A DNA stretch of 64,000 nt from Rhinopomastus cyanomelas (taxonomy: Eukaryota; Chordata; Aves; Bucerotiformes; Rhinopomastidae). The stretch spans positions 1 to 64,000 of the forward strand of contig VXBP01004023.1 in the NCBI GenBank assembly GCA_013400115.1, read 5' to 3'. The translations under genes were made by a program, and so were the position numbers. Numbering within the stretch: position 1 is the stretch's first letter; every line of letters starts with the position of its first letter. A model generated the notes under the pieces. It was not told the origin of the DNA, did not search any database, and saw nothing but the letters and a program-made list of their open reading frames with translations. This document shows positions 30,436 through 42,419 of this stretch, piece by piece.

Positions 30436-32952
30436 TTTAGTATAATCAGAATGTTGGTAGTTCGGAATAAAACAACTAAACACCAATTGAGGACTAAGAT
30501 CTTCTGCTAGTCAACTTTTTAATCTGGAAATTTATTTCCCTCCACTCCATTGCCTCTTTGACTACTACTGCACTCTAATATATAAACAATACACTACAGG
30601 GGTAGCACGCTGAGAAATGAAGCAATCTCCAGAAAAAAACCTGTCTGGTAAAGCCCAGATACACAATATCACACTGTTCACGAGGCTTTTGGTTGCAAAG
30701 ACAATTTTCTTCACCTGAAACTAGAGGAGATTTGGGGCACTGTATCTGCAGAGGGAGGAACTGTTTGCTATGTAATGCCTGAGAGGTCCTCTGACGTCAC
30801 AGGAATCTTGGGCAATGACAAACTGAGGTCTTTATTGATGGCATAAATTTTAGAGCTAGCTCGAATGCTTAATTATCTGGCCTAAAGTCTTCAGTATAAG
30901 AATGAAATAGTCTGTAACATACAACACTCCAGTTAAAACAGACAACATAATGTCATGGTCATGGCTCCTATGAAAATCTTTCCTACATATTTCTCTTATT
31001 TTGCCCTAGTCCTTCACTTTTTCTTCACTTAGCATCTAAAAATTGCAACCTCTAGTACTTACGCACCAGTCCTAGTGGTGAACAGAGCTGTGCTAGTGAG
31101 TCTTTAAATCCACTCAGAAGCCAAATAGAAATAATCATACATACTTTTTCCTATTATTGCAGGATTTTACTGTTCTGAGACAACTACCACCACTTAGAAA
31201 CTCCGGCTTTTAACAAACATGAGACCATCACCCTTCTTTGCTGCGAGTAGCAAAACTGTGTTAACAAATTTCACAGTTTGTGAATTATGGAAATTGAAGT
31301 ATGAGACTGCACAGATAATGAAAATGAGCACAGCTTCCCTTTTAAGAAGGGGATTCTTATTAATATTGTCTTAACAAATTGCACTGGTTTGCAACTGCCT
31401 TGTTTCCCTCCAACGTGAATCACATTACAGAGCAGGTGTCAATGGAGCAGGAAGGAAAGAAAAATATCATTTCATTCCTTTGCTTCATGTTTTTGAAGCA
31501 AAGCAGACAGAGTTGCAGCATTTTTTGTGAACCCTTGCTTTATACAAGCTGAAAAGACATCCACCAGTGTAGCACTACTGACATAGTTGTGCTGAGGACT
31601 GGAAGGTCTTGTTGTGAACATTAAGGATAGTTTTCATTTATTTACCGAACGATTAGCTAAAGGGATGAAGCCTTTCTGGATTCTGCAGCCTTTTAACACA
31701 AAAGCAGTGGCTGTGCACCTGCCAATGTCCTGTCTCCACATGGCCCGAACCACAACAAGAACAAAAATCTATCCCGTGCGATGAGGTACCACATTTAGTA
31801 AGAATGTACTTCATTCTTTAGCTGGAAATCAGAAGACATCCATAACAGTCCTGTGTATATGCTGCATCTGTTGTCAGCCACACGATTCCCCTGTCTCTCT
31901 TCATTACTGTGCTGAGGATGAACACCCACTTTGACTGGCAAGATGAATGTGGTGATACAGTGCTGCAGATGCACATAGTCAAGAAATTGAAGCTGGCATT
32001 TTATTCTGCACTGTATTAACTATAAAACATTATTGTTTGTCCTCACTCTAGTCCAATGTCATTGACTTTATGCTGCTGGGTAACAACCTTGAACATTTAT
32101 GCAGAGCTAGGCAAAAAGTGATGGTGTTCGGGAACTGACCTGACAGCATAAAATCAAGCAGCACGGTGGGAAATGAGCAGGTAGCTCATTCCTCGCTCAT
32201 CCCTATCCCTCCACACACACTAAAAGTGACATTTTTGATGTGGTCAGCTCGTGCATTCCCATGTTTCATTCTAAATTCAGTCACTTCAGCTTTAGTATAC
32301 CTGAAGCTCTTCAGCAAGGCACAATGAGGTTTTGTTATGCAAAACAAGCAATAACACTTCAGCCAGAAGCTTGAATGTAAACAAGTAAATCTACAGTCAA
32401 CGCACAACTCAATAATTACTTAATTCATTATCACCTCATCAGTGCCTCCTTTCTTGTATTACTAGAAGCAGTGAACAAGTGTTCTTTTTTCTCTTCTTCT
32501 GCGAAAGTCATAAATTTAGACTTTTAATACCCTTCCTTTATTATATTTTTCTCTAGACTGACAAGTCTTGTGCAATTTATCCTCTACATATAAAGAGTAC
32601 ACCCCAAACATCAAGAATCCACTGCTTGGTGATAGCACTAGATGAGGGAAATGAGGATTTGTGGTTTTAATTTAGTAAGACAAAGACAGTGGTGGAATGA
32701 CACAACTTTTGTTTCTTACGTCAATACATAAGTAACAAGATTCTCAAAAGATTATCTATGCTTGTTCAGCACACACATGATCCCTGCCCAAAGCTGGTCT
32801 CAAACCAGTGCTAAATGGCACTCAGGCATGAGCTGTGGCATTTTAGTGGCTTCACATTTGATTAATGCTGCATATTAGCAACACAAATTTGGTGTTAGAC
32901 AACAGATGATGGGGCAACTTGACACCTCAGTATACGCTAAATTTGTCTACTA
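30436..32952. other. Long single-copy AT-rich stretch, no gene seen
   Basis: No gene, RNA gene or interspersed repeat recognised across about 2.5 kb. A minus-strand frame at 32186-32407 has no domain. Confidence 0.5.
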
Positions 32953-33340
32953 ATCACAAAATTACAGAACATTTAGGATTGGAAGGGACCTCGAAAGATT
33001 ATCTAGTCCAAACCCCTCTGCCATGGCAGGACCACCTAGACCAAGTCGCACTGGAACATATCCAGGCAGGTTTTAAATGTCTCCAGAGAAAGAGACTCCA
33101 CAATCCCTCTGGGCAGCCCGTTCCAAGGCTCTGTCACCCTCACTGGGAAGATGTTCCTTCTCATATTGATGTGGAACCTCCTATGTTCCAGCTTACACCC
33201 ATTGCTCCTTGTCCTATCACATGATAACATTGAGCAGAGCCTGGCTCCATCCTCTTGACACCCACTCTTTACATATTTATAAACATTGATGAGGTCACCC
33301 CTCAGCCTCCTTTTCTCCAAGCTAAAGACACCCAGATCCC
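32953..33340 (-). repeat. CR1: Young-type CR1 LINE, 5'-truncated
   Basis: TCACAAAATTACAGAACATT, GGATTGGAAGGGACCTCGAA, then antisense ORF2 to CTCCAAGCTAAAGACACCC. The minus-strand frame is open for about 104 codons to the canonical ORF2 end (MFQCDLV), so the copy is fairly young. Confidence 0.95.
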
Positions 33341-34587
33341 TCATGTGCACTGTCCTTGGCTAAAGGGTCACTCATTGACTGATCGGATAAAGTCCCAAGG
33401 GTTCCATCTCTGGAATGTAAATTACATGTCTGAAGATGGCAAAATATAGCCCATAATTAAGTTAGCAACTTACTACTTTAAATAGTTATATTTTATATAG
33501 CTATGCGTACGTGTGCCTGACTGATTTAGTTATAGTGTGAAACTAAAAGTTCCTGAAATTACAGTCTTTCTAACAGATACTCTATTTTTAACTTACAAGT
33601 TTTTTATTCACCACATCAACCTGCTACTTAGCACAGGAAAGAAAAATTTTACTTGTAAAGACATCCTTCATCATTTGGGCTGGATGTTACAACTCTGTCC
33701 TGTCTCCAGGGAGGGTCTTCCCCTCCAAGACTGTAGTCAATGGATTAGGGGTGTTATTTTCCTTTTTCTTTTGGCCAAAACCAAACTAATGACAAATATC
33801 TCTTCCTCTACTTCTTGTAGCTTCTCTGAAGTTAGGAAGTTTAATTTTCCTGGCTTGCCATGGTAAGCAAATTAGCTGGCTGTAGCACAGCACATTAAAA
33901 TTTTATTTTCTCTCTGAGAACAAAAGGGCTACATTAATCCAGTTGTTTACACCAGGAAGAACTGAATCTATCATTAGCTTCATTTGCAGGATGCATCTCT
34001 GAAAGTTGGGACCAGTAATAGGGACCAGCACAGACACCAGGGCTCTAGGTTTTGGCCGTGCTGCCTAACCACAACCTTGATTCTTCAGGTGGTTGTGTAA
34101 GAAACAGTTGCAGCAAAGATCTGTGATCAGATCCTCCCTAAAAATGATGTAACTTCTTCCTCCTGTGCATCTACTCAATGGACATCCATCATGCCAGGGC
34201 AGATCTATCTGATCTGTAAATATCACAGCTCAAGTTGCCTCTCTGCCTGTTTCTGCAGCGTCTTAATCCCATAGACAAGAAACCCTGCTGTAGCTTTGTT
34301 TGTACATATTCCAGACACTCTGCCATCACTCAGGTGTGATACTGTACTCCGCGCTTACTCTGTAGTTGCAAAAACACATCTGTGCAAACTAAAGCAAAGA
34401 TGCTGCTTAGATCTGTCTTGTGAAACTGTCAACAGACAAGTACTGGTTGAAAACAAAAACTTAACTTAATCTTTACTTATCATTAATTGTTGAGCTTGCA
34501 CCACTCAGTCCTTCTCCCAACCCTCAGACTTTGTATGAAAATAAATTACAGAAAAGTGGTTTATAGCATTCAGAATCCAGAAAACAA
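33341..34587. other. Single-copy AT-rich DNA, no gene seen
   Basis: A 109-codon frame at 33537-33866 has no recognisable domain, no upstream context and ordinary AT-rich composition; not called as a gene. Nothing else seen. Confidence 0.5.
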
Positions 34588-34860
34588 GACTTATGAGGAG
34601 CAGCAGAGGGAACTGGGGTTGTTTAGCCTGGAGAACAGCAGGCTGAGGTGAGACTTTTATAACACTCTACAACTACCTGAAAGGAGGTTGGAGTGAGATG
34701 GATATCAGTCTCTTCTCTCTCTTTTTACCTTTCTTCACTGAAAGCTTTGTAAAACATTGTAACAGGCTGCTCAGGGGAGTGATGGAGTCACCATCCCTAG
34801 AAGTGTTAGTGGTGGACTTGACAGACTTAAATTAATGGCTGGACTTCATTATCTCAGGAG
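34588..34860 (+). repeat. CR1: Old CR1 LINE fragment with internal deletion
   Basis: TTATGAGGAGCAGCAGAGGG, TTAGCCTGGAGAACAGCAGG, CAACTACCTGAAAGGAGGTT, then a jump to the ORF2 end (AACAGGCTGCTCAGGGGAGT) and a 3' UTR remnant (GGCTGGACTTCATTATCTCA). Heavily diverged, no terminal octamers. Confidence 0.85.
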
Positions 34861-34934
34861 TGTTTTCAAACACTTGAGGAATTTAAAGAACATCAGGTAT
34901 GGCTACCACAAATACCTGCTTCTCTCTGAGCTCC

Positions 34935-35192
34935 AGCAAGGGCAAATGGCCTCAAATTGTGCCAGGAGAGGTTTAGGTTAGACATTAGAAAAATTTCTTC
35001 ACTGACAGGAGTGGTCTGAGATTGAAACAGGGTGCCCAGGGTGCCCAGGGAAGTGGTGGCGTCCCTGGAGTTGTTAAAAAACCATGTAGACGTGGCACTT
35101 GGAAACACACTTTAGTGGGCATGGTGGGGTTGGGTTGACCGTTGAATTTGATCATCTTGGAGGTCTTTTCCAACTTTAATGATTCTATGAGT
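34935..35192 (+). repeat. CR1: Old CR1 LINE fragment with intact 3' end
   Basis: From GGGCAAATGGCCTCAAATTG through GGTTAGACATTAGAAAAATT to CTTTAATGATTCTATGAGT. It overlaps the preceding copy in element coordinates, so it is a second insertion rather than a continuation. A 10-bp tandem duplication (GGGTGCCCAGGGTGCCCAGG) sits near 35029-35048. Confidence 0.9.
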
Positions 35193-37028
35193 GTAGAGCT
35201 AGTACTGCATGAAGACAGGTGGATGGGTTCAGAGTGGGTTTTGCTGTGAAAAGGACAATTTCAGAAACTCTTCAATGTAAAGGGGGAAAGAACTAGAGGA
35301 GGACACAAAATTCAGAAGAAAGTAAAAAAGGAAAAACAGAAAGTAGAACGAAGGAGCTCATAACACAAAGGAGTGTGGTACCCAGATGAACAATTTTGCT
35401 GTCAGTGGCAGAGAAGGGAGGGAAGCACTGAAGAAGAGAGGGAGGGAGAATCCAATTAACATGCTGGTTTTGACAAAACATTCCAGCATCCTAAAGAAGA
35501 CCTTTCTAAGAAGTCTTTTTTTTTTCACAGAGCCTCACAACTGAAGAAGCAAGCAAGGAGGAAAATGGAGCACATTTTTGTTCAGTAAAACAAAAAAAAG
35601 CAAGAGGAAAGAGCAGCTAAAGCAAAACTGCAATTTTGGTGCTGCATTCTGGGTTAAGTCTTTTCAACATAATCGGTGGAATCAACAGTTATTGTAACAG
35701 CCTCCATAACTATTAATCACATACCTTAAAGAACTCTAGTAGTGATGCTGATAGTAATTCCAGTAGCATAAAGGATAAACATAATGGAGGAAGTGTCTTT
35801 AGTGGCTCTATTGTAATGCAAACTCACACCTGCCTGCTCTGCTTAACAGAATCTTTTCCATCAGAGGTTGTTCACTCTTGTCAGTGGAGTATTATATAGA
35901 TAAAATTTTTGAACACTAAATATCAATGTATATTATTTAAAAACCAACACGTTTTGCAAACCTACTGAAGGTGGAGCCCAGAAAGGACAAAATACTGCTA
36001 TTCATTTGTCACCACATTATTAGACCAAGTTCTGCTGCCTTGGATCATTTTAACATTTGGATCATTAAAAGACAGTCAATTTTCATGCAAAGGATGAGGG
36101 TTTTTTCCCTCCAAATTTGGCAGTAATATTACTGTGACTTTAAAAAATGATCCCAAACAGCTTTTTGGCTAAGTAATTGCTCTTTGAAATCCATGCAAGC
36201 CCCAGAGTGGCACAGTAGAAGAATGACCCAATTATGGCTCTTTGGAACACAGGGAAAGCAAATCTGCTCAACCATTACTTTCTTGGGTTTTACAGTTGCC
36301 CCTGCTGACAATATGGCCAGTGTAAATATTTCTGCCCTACTGTTTTCCAACCTAGTTTTCCTCTTCCTTGTAAAACAGCCTGAAAATGCATTATTGATTC
36401 ACAGTGAATGAAGAGTGAGAATTACAGTTCTAAGAATCAACATAACCCAAAGTTCACAACCAAGCTTCATGGTCAAATTTTTATCTATGAATAACATCAT
36501 AAAGGTAGCTAGAGAAAAATGGAAGATCCCTTCAAATGCAATTCATGCAGCTAGATACCAAAATTCATCCCATTAATTGCATTTTCTTTAGCTGGTTTGC
36601 AACTTTTAAAAAGATGTGTCTGGTAACAATGAAATGGAATGATACTGGTTTATACAGGAGCGGAAACACTACATCAGAAATAGATTTCTCTCTCATCAAA
36701 CCACACATTACACTATTGGAACATGTTAGTCATACATGAGTTGGCCACTAGACTGCTTATGTCAGGGTGAGGGGTTGTTACCTATGGCAGGAATACCCTG
36801 AGAAAATGACCAAGACAAATAGATAGAGACACTTCTGTTCAGGCTTGTTCAGGCTTCCAGTAAAAGCAGACCTGTGTCCTGCTCTGCAAGTACCTTTCCT
36901 GACTAGCAGCATCTCTGAACATTATTGAACACTCCTACTATAAATCACATTTCTCAGTTCTACAGAAGGTCTCAGAATGAAGTGATACTCATTGCTCACT
37001 TCTATAAGCAAATATAACACACGATCCT
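35193..37028. other. Single-copy DNA, purine-rich 35270-35450
   Basis: No gene recognised. Positions 35270-35450 are strongly purine-rich on the plus strand. Around 35640-35830 the DNA has AT-rich words such as GTAATGCAAACTC (octamer-like), without further support. Confidence 0.5.
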
Positions 37029-37122
37029 ATGCAACCTGCTCTAGGTAAACCTGCTGTGCTATGGACTTAGGCTAGATGATCTCCAGAGGTCCCTTCCAAC
37101 TTCTGCCATGGCGTGATTCTGC
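37029..37122 (+). repeat. CR1: Ultra-short CR1 3' end, older
   Basis: TGCAACCTGCTCTAGGTAAA, then GGCTAGATGATCTCCAGAGG and TCCCTTCCAACTTC. About 95 bp, 3' UTR only. The GCAACCTGCTCTAGG start marks a different subfamily from the young copies. Confidence 0.88.
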
Positions 37123-37415
37123 TGTTTGCCTATGCTTCTTGCATAGAAAGTGAGAAGGCAACTCCACCAGATAATAGGTGGAGGGCAGATGACACCGATG
37201 TGTTCTGGCTTGTTCACAAACTTAGAATCATGGAATCATTAAGGTTGGAATAGATCTCCAAGATCATCCAGTCCAACCATTGATCCAACCACACCCTGCC
37301 CACTAAAGCATGTCCCCTAGTGCCACATCTACACATTTTTTGAACCTCCAGGGACAGCAACTCAAGATCCTTCCGAGGCAGTCTATTCCAATCCCTGAAC
37401 ACTCTGCCAGTAAAG

Positions 37416-38417
37416 AATCATAGAATCACAGAATCATTAAGGATTGGAAGGGACCTCGAAAGATCATCCAGTCCAACCCCCCTGACACAGCAGGATCACC
37501 TAAACCAAGTCACACAGGAACCCGTCCAGTCGGGTCTTGAATATCTCCAGTGAGGGAGACTCCACAACCCCCCTGGGCAGCCTGTTCCAGTGCTCCGTCA
37601 CCCTCACCGTGAAGAAGTTCCTTCTCAGGTTGATGTGGAACCTCCTATGTTCCAGCTTACAACCATTGCCCCTTGTCCTATCACTACATGACACCGAGAA
37701 CAGCCCAGTGCCATCCTCCTGACACCCACCCCTCAAATATTTGTAGACATTAATGAGGTCACCCCTCAGTCTCCTCTTCTCCAAGATAAAGAGACTCAGC
37801 TCCCTCAGCCTCTCCTCGTAAGGGAGGTGTTCCACCTCTTTTATCATCTTCGTTGCCCTACACTGAACTCTCTCCAGTGCAGAGTAGAGGGGGAGAAGAA
37901 CCTCTCTTGACCGGCTAACCACCCCTCTTCTAATCCACCCCAGGATGCTGTTGGCCCTCTTGGCCACAAGAGCACATTGCTGGCTCATAGTCATCTTGTT
38001 GTCCACCAGGACCCCCAAGTCCCTTTCCCCTACACTACAATCCAACAGGTCAGTCCCCAGCCTATACTGGTACCTAGGGTTGTTCTTGCCCAGATGTAAG
38101 ACTCTGCACTTACTCTTGTTATAGCTCATTAAATTTTTCTCAGCCCAGCTCTCCAGCCTGTCCAGATCTCGCTGAATGGCAGCACAGTCTGCAGGGGTGT
38201 CAGCAACACCACCTAGTTTTGTGTCATCAGCAAACTTGCTGGCAGTGCATGTCAATCCCTCATCCAAGTGATCAATGAATAGACTGAACAGGACTGGTCC
38301 CAGCACCGACCCCTGGGGCACTCCACTAGATACAGGCCTCCAACTAGACTCTGTCCCACTGACCACTAGTCTCTGACTTCTACCCTGTAGCCAGTTTACA
38401 ATCCACCTCACTACCCG
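37416..38417 (-). repeat. CR1: Young CR1 LINE, about 1 kb, nested
   Basis: Complete 3' end (AATCATAGAATCACAGAATC, GGATTGGAAGGGACCTCGAA) and about 900 bp of ORF2 reading back to the VVRWIVNWLQG segment just before RT motif B. The 5' junction falls in a run shared by element and target (AATTTT), a typical microhomology-type 5' truncation. It is the least decayed CR1 here: its ORF2 part has no stop codon. Confidence 0.95.
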
Positions 38418-38459
38418 AAAATTTTTCCTAATGTCTAATTTAAACCCCTCCTGATGCAA
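37500..38459 (-). pseudogene. CR1 ORF2: Open CR1 ORF2 fragment: RT palm to C-terminus (319 codons)
   Basis: Encodes the C-terminal third of a CR1 polyprotein: SSGVPQGSVLGPVLF (motif B, residues 44-58), SKFADDTKLGG with the FADD catalytic box (motif C, 76-79), AIQRDLDRLESW, then the conserved C-terminus ending FLCDLV. The first 14 residues, start codon included, come from the older CR1 into which it inserted. The frame has lost 23 codons between LYSAL (195) and ERVQ, compared with LYSAL-VRPHLEYC...LLERVQ in other copies. It lacks the endonuclease and RT motif A, so it cannot be an active element. Confidence 0.9.
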
Positions 38460-38478
38460 CTTGAGGCCGTTTCCTTCT

Positions 38479-39857
38479 CACTAACTTGTGTAATATGAAT
38501 TCTATAGGTATCATATTTTGGAGCAATTAATTTGGAGTATCATGAAGTCTGTGTAGCTGCCTCTGTTTCAGCAAGAATTGGAATAGTATTGCTTTATCCA
38601 GCTTTATCATTTTCTCTAAGCCCTAAGGTTTTAAGCTCTACAAATGTATTTCATGTTTCATAAAGAAATATGTGGCTAATTAAAGAAAGATATAAAACAC
38701 TGTTGGTAAAAGATTCCTGCTCTGCCCAATAGCACAAAGAGACTCTAAGAAGCATCATTTATAAAATGTGAGCTTCTAAAAAAAACCCAAAACATTTAAT
38801 GAAACAACATAAAATACTCATTGCTGCTCTGTTTTAATTTGCCTGTCTCCTTGGGAAAAAACACTACTAAGGGTTTCAGCAGCTCAGATTTCAGTGCTTA
38901 AAAATACATCCCATCTTGTCAACACACACAACCATTCATCCACCCAGTTTATCCTCAGTGCAGGGGAACACGAGCACATCTTCACCTGCACTGCCGAGCT
39001 CAGCAAAAAGTACATCCGTTCATCTGGCAGCTAAAAATATTTGCAATTTCTTTTATTCCTGTTGATGTCTTCTTATTAGATTTTTCTGTCAGAGATTCTT
39101 TGCAAAGTACTGTTTGTTCTGCTCTGGTTTGATTCCTTCTTTAAATTCCAGCATTATTGCATTACGGACAGCTGACCTCCTTTGCTGTTTGAGTAGAAGG
39201 ATACATCAATTTGCTGTCAGAGAATTCTCCACTGCTTGTTCCACCTTCCCATTTAGTATCTTCCAATATACACATCAAAATCTGAATTATACTCTTTTAA
39301 CTACTGCCTTCATCTCTGCTTGGGATGACTTTTACAGACTGGTGATCAAAAGGCAGTGTGCTTGTCTGCCTAACCCCAGCCATGTCTGGCTACTTCAGGC
39401 AGCTCAAACAGCACTGACTACACTCCTCACACAGAGCTTGCAATGTTAGGAGACGAACAAATGTTCTTCCATACAGTGAGGGCACTCAACAAATAGTTCA
39501 GCAAGAAAACAGTCAGAAAGAACCAGACTTTCACAGTGGAGAAGCTTCCTTACCCTACACAGCACTTCAGGGTAATAAAAAAAAAATAAATTATAGGTTT
39601 TACATAAACCTGAACAAACTAGGCAATAAAAAACCATTATAAAAGAAGACAAAAGCAGGACTGGGAGTATAAACCAAATCTCTTGAACTCCAGTTTATTC
39701 CTCTAGCTTCTAGCAAACGTTTCTTGTCTTTTCCTCTATACTAGTACTCAATTATTCTGCTGTGGCATCCCAAGAAATGACTCAGAAACAGAAATTGTTA
39801 CTGTTTTGCTGCTGTGACAGAAGAATGGGGAACAGACAGACAAATCATTCATTCATT
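38479..39857. other. Single-copy AT-rich DNA, no gene seen
   Basis: A 111-codon frame at 39114-39449 has no recognisable domain. No RNA gene or repeat seen. Confidence 0.5.
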
Positions 39858-40015
39858 CATAGATTCATTGGATCCCAGGTTGGAAGGGACCTCAAGGTTC
39901 ATCTTGTCCAACCTATCAAGCTAAAAATAGAGTTTAAATTAGATGTCCCAGCAGCCTGTCAAGCTGGGTCTTATAACTGTCCGGTGTAGGGCAATCAACC
40001 CCTTCCCTTGGTGCA
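39858..40015 (-). repeat. CR1: Old CR1 LINE fragment
   Basis: ATTCATAGATTCATTGGATC, then CCCAGGTTGGAAGGGACCTC and CATCTTGTCCAACCTATCAA. Diverged 3' UTR of an old CR1 subfamily. Similarity fades past 39960. Confidence 0.75.
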
Positions 40016-41207
40016 GAAGTTTTGAAGAAGAGCTGAGACCACACCAGCATGGTAAGGTCACAGTAATTCACATTCACTGTGAAACAATCCAATGTTCTGA
40101 ATGTTCTTTCAGTAGCACATTGGGCCATTTGCTGACTCTTGACTGCGAGTCTCTCTGTGCTTGCTAAAACCCCAGCACGTTACCTGTTTTGCAATCAGTT
40201 TGATGCAGCATGCTCATTTCTTTAAAACAAATGTCTGTTTGTCAAAGATTTTACATCCTTATACCTCTAACAGCAAGAGAAAATTAAAACAGCTGCTGAC
40301 CCTTTGCTGACACTGATATCCATCTTTGTTGATATTTTCATCCTTGCTAAGCTTTTGTTTGTAGTCAGAACAATAAAGGACTGATCACAGATTTTCAGTT
40401 AATTCTTTAGGCCAGTGGTACACAAATGCAGTGATGTTGCTGGCTTATTTAGCACAGCCATACAGTCTGCTTGCTGTTATTACCGGCATTTAATAACTTC
40501 CCAGCTTTAAAGACACTTCTGCTACCTTGTATTTCAAACAATTATTTCATTACACACCTGTTAATGCAAGAATAAGTGTGAAATTAACACTTGACATTAA
40601 CAAATACTTTGAGTCAAAGTTTCCATAGTAACTTTCATCCATTGCCTTCTGGATAATGGGCTCTAATTTATGCTTTCTTCACATCCTCTCTCAGCTATTT
40701 TATCTACTAGCAGGAAATAAATAAAAAGAGAAAAAATATCACTGTTTCTTTCTGTAGCCACTCCAAAATATGGTAGGAAAGTCACACACATATCTTGAGA
40801 TAAACAGACCCTCACTATGATCATATGTACTCACTATACAACATTAAAATAAACTAGTTTGCTTAAAGCCAGACAAATACAATAGTTTCTCTTGTTGCTG
40901 GCATGATGTCTTATTCAACTCCAGGTTCTTAAAAGAGTAAAGAATACTCTCTCTCTTATCAGCCTTCAGCAGAACTGAAGCTTTACACTGCAGGGAACAT
41001 GCCATTCTCTTTATTTCTATGAGAAACAGAAGGATAAAAAAGCCAAGAGGATGTGGTTCGGTATGCACAAAGAAACAAGGACAAGGCTTCTTGGGACTTT
41101 CAGAGTGTTTTAGTACCCAAGGAAGGGCCAGCAAGTTTTTCTCCTGCATGAGTATGGAAGACTTCATACACTGGATTGTTTGTTAGCTCATTTCACATAG
41201 TTGTAGA
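40016..41207. other. Single-copy AT-rich DNA, no gene seen
   Basis: No gene, RNA gene or interspersed repeat recognised. A minus-strand frame at 40844-41167 has no known domain. Confidence 0.5.
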
Positions 41208-41432
41208 GTCAAATAAGGTCTCCCCTCAGCCTCCTTTTCACTAGACTAAAGAATCACTGTTCCCTTGGCTAGTCCTTATGGTTTGTGCTCTAGTCCCTTC
41301 ACCAGCTTCAGTGTCTCTCTTTGAACACTCCAGAATGTCAGTCTGCCCATAGAATTCAAGATGCAGTCTTACCAGTGCTATGTACAGAGGGAGAATGACT
41401 CCCCTCCTCCTGTTGGCCACACTATTTCTATG
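41208..41432 (-). repeat. CR1: Old CR1 LINE, internal piece only
   Basis: AGGTCTCCCCTCAGCCTCCT, TTCACTAGACTAAAGAATCA, CTTCACCAGCTTCAGTGTCT, then GTGCTATGTACAGAGGGAGA and TCCTGTTGGCCACACTATTT. Both the 3' UTR and the upstream part are missing, so both ends have been lost since insertion. Confidence 0.88.
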
Positions 41433-41972
41433 TCAGTAGGTTCTAAGGATAAATAATACTATTTCCTTACCTAACTACTGATTTCACATAGACCTGAGCA
41501 TATAATCAGAGTTAGGCAAGTTCTTATGTAACTTGTCCAAATTAATTCTGCATTATTAAAGCAGAGCTACAAGTGTCTGAGTCTAATGTGATAGAAATGA
41601 AATGGGTTATTTTAATTTAATTTTATTTTTCTCTGAACTCTGATGTTCCCAAACAATATGCTGGAATAACAGAGCATTGGAACAGAGACAGCCAGAACAT
41701 GGCAAGGTTCTGAAAAAGTATGTACCAGGGCCAAAAGCAGATGATGAAAAACACCTCCTTAGCCCTTATGACACTGTTCTAGGAAAGGTCTGGAAATTCC
41801 CATAGATATGCAAGACAAAAAAAATCAACATGTCCTCTCTTGTTCTTAACTAAGAGTTGTTGCAGATTGCAGCTGAGGAAATGTTGCCCTAATAGTAAAT
41901 TATGTTCCAAAAACTCCAATTCAAAAAAAAACTTCCAGGTACGTTCAAAACTATTAACACAGACTTGACACA
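41433..41972. other. Single-copy AT-rich DNA, nothing recognised
   Basis: No gene, RNA or repeat signature seen. Confidence 0.55.
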
Positions 41973-42419
41973 GTTTATTAGGGTTGGAAGGGGCCCTCAA
42001 AGGCTCTTTGGTTCAACCCTCCTGCTCAGGCAGGATACAAATTACTGAAAAGAATAATCACCTAAAAAACCTAAATCAACTACACAAAACTGCATCCAGA
42101 TGGGTTTGAAACATCTCCAAAGAAGAGGACTCCAGACCCTCCCTGAGCAACCCCTTTCAATATTTAATAACCCTGACTGTAAAGTTTTTCCTCACACTGA
42201 GGTGAAACTTCCTGTGTTCAAGATGGCACCCATTACCCCTTATCCTGTCTGACACAACTGAAAAGAGAGGATTCCTTTCCTCTTGACACCCAGCCCTCAT
42301 GTACTTATAGACAGGGATTAAATGCCCTTGTAGCCATTTTTGTCCAAACTCAAAAGTCCCAATGTTCTCAATCTCTCTTCATAAGGCGGTTGTTCCAGAG
42401 TCCCAATCATCCTCCTTAG
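41973..42419 (-). repeat. CR1: Old CR1 LINE, 5'-truncated
   Basis: TTTATTAGGGTTGGAAGGGG, TCAACCCTCCTGCTCAGGCA, antisense ORF2 (TTGAAACATCTCCAAAGAAG; GAGGTGAAACTTCCTGTGTT) to GTCCCAATCATCCTCCTTAG. Octamers are lost, and about 40 bp of AT-rich sequence interrupts the 3' UTR near 42045-42090. Confidence 0.9.

Larger units (their letters stand above)
37223..38478 (-). repeat. CR1: Older CR1 LINE split by a nested younger CR1
   Basis: The older copy occupies 37223-37415 (CTTAGAATCATGGAATCATT to CACTCTGCCAGTAAAG) and resumes in register at 38418-38478 (AAAATTTTTCCTAATGTCTA to CTTGAGGCCGTTTCCTTCTC). In element order CCAGTAAAG is normally followed at once by AATTTTTCCTAATGTC, so the intervening 1 kb is an insertion. 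Confidence 0.93.

Noticed and set aside
33537..33866. 109-codon plus-strand frame with hydrophobic start
   Set aside because: Hydrophobicity follows the T-rich composition; no domain or gene context.
40408..40430. GGCCAGTGGTACACAAATG, loosely like a DNA-transposon terminus
   Set aside because: Single short match without a partner; chance likely.
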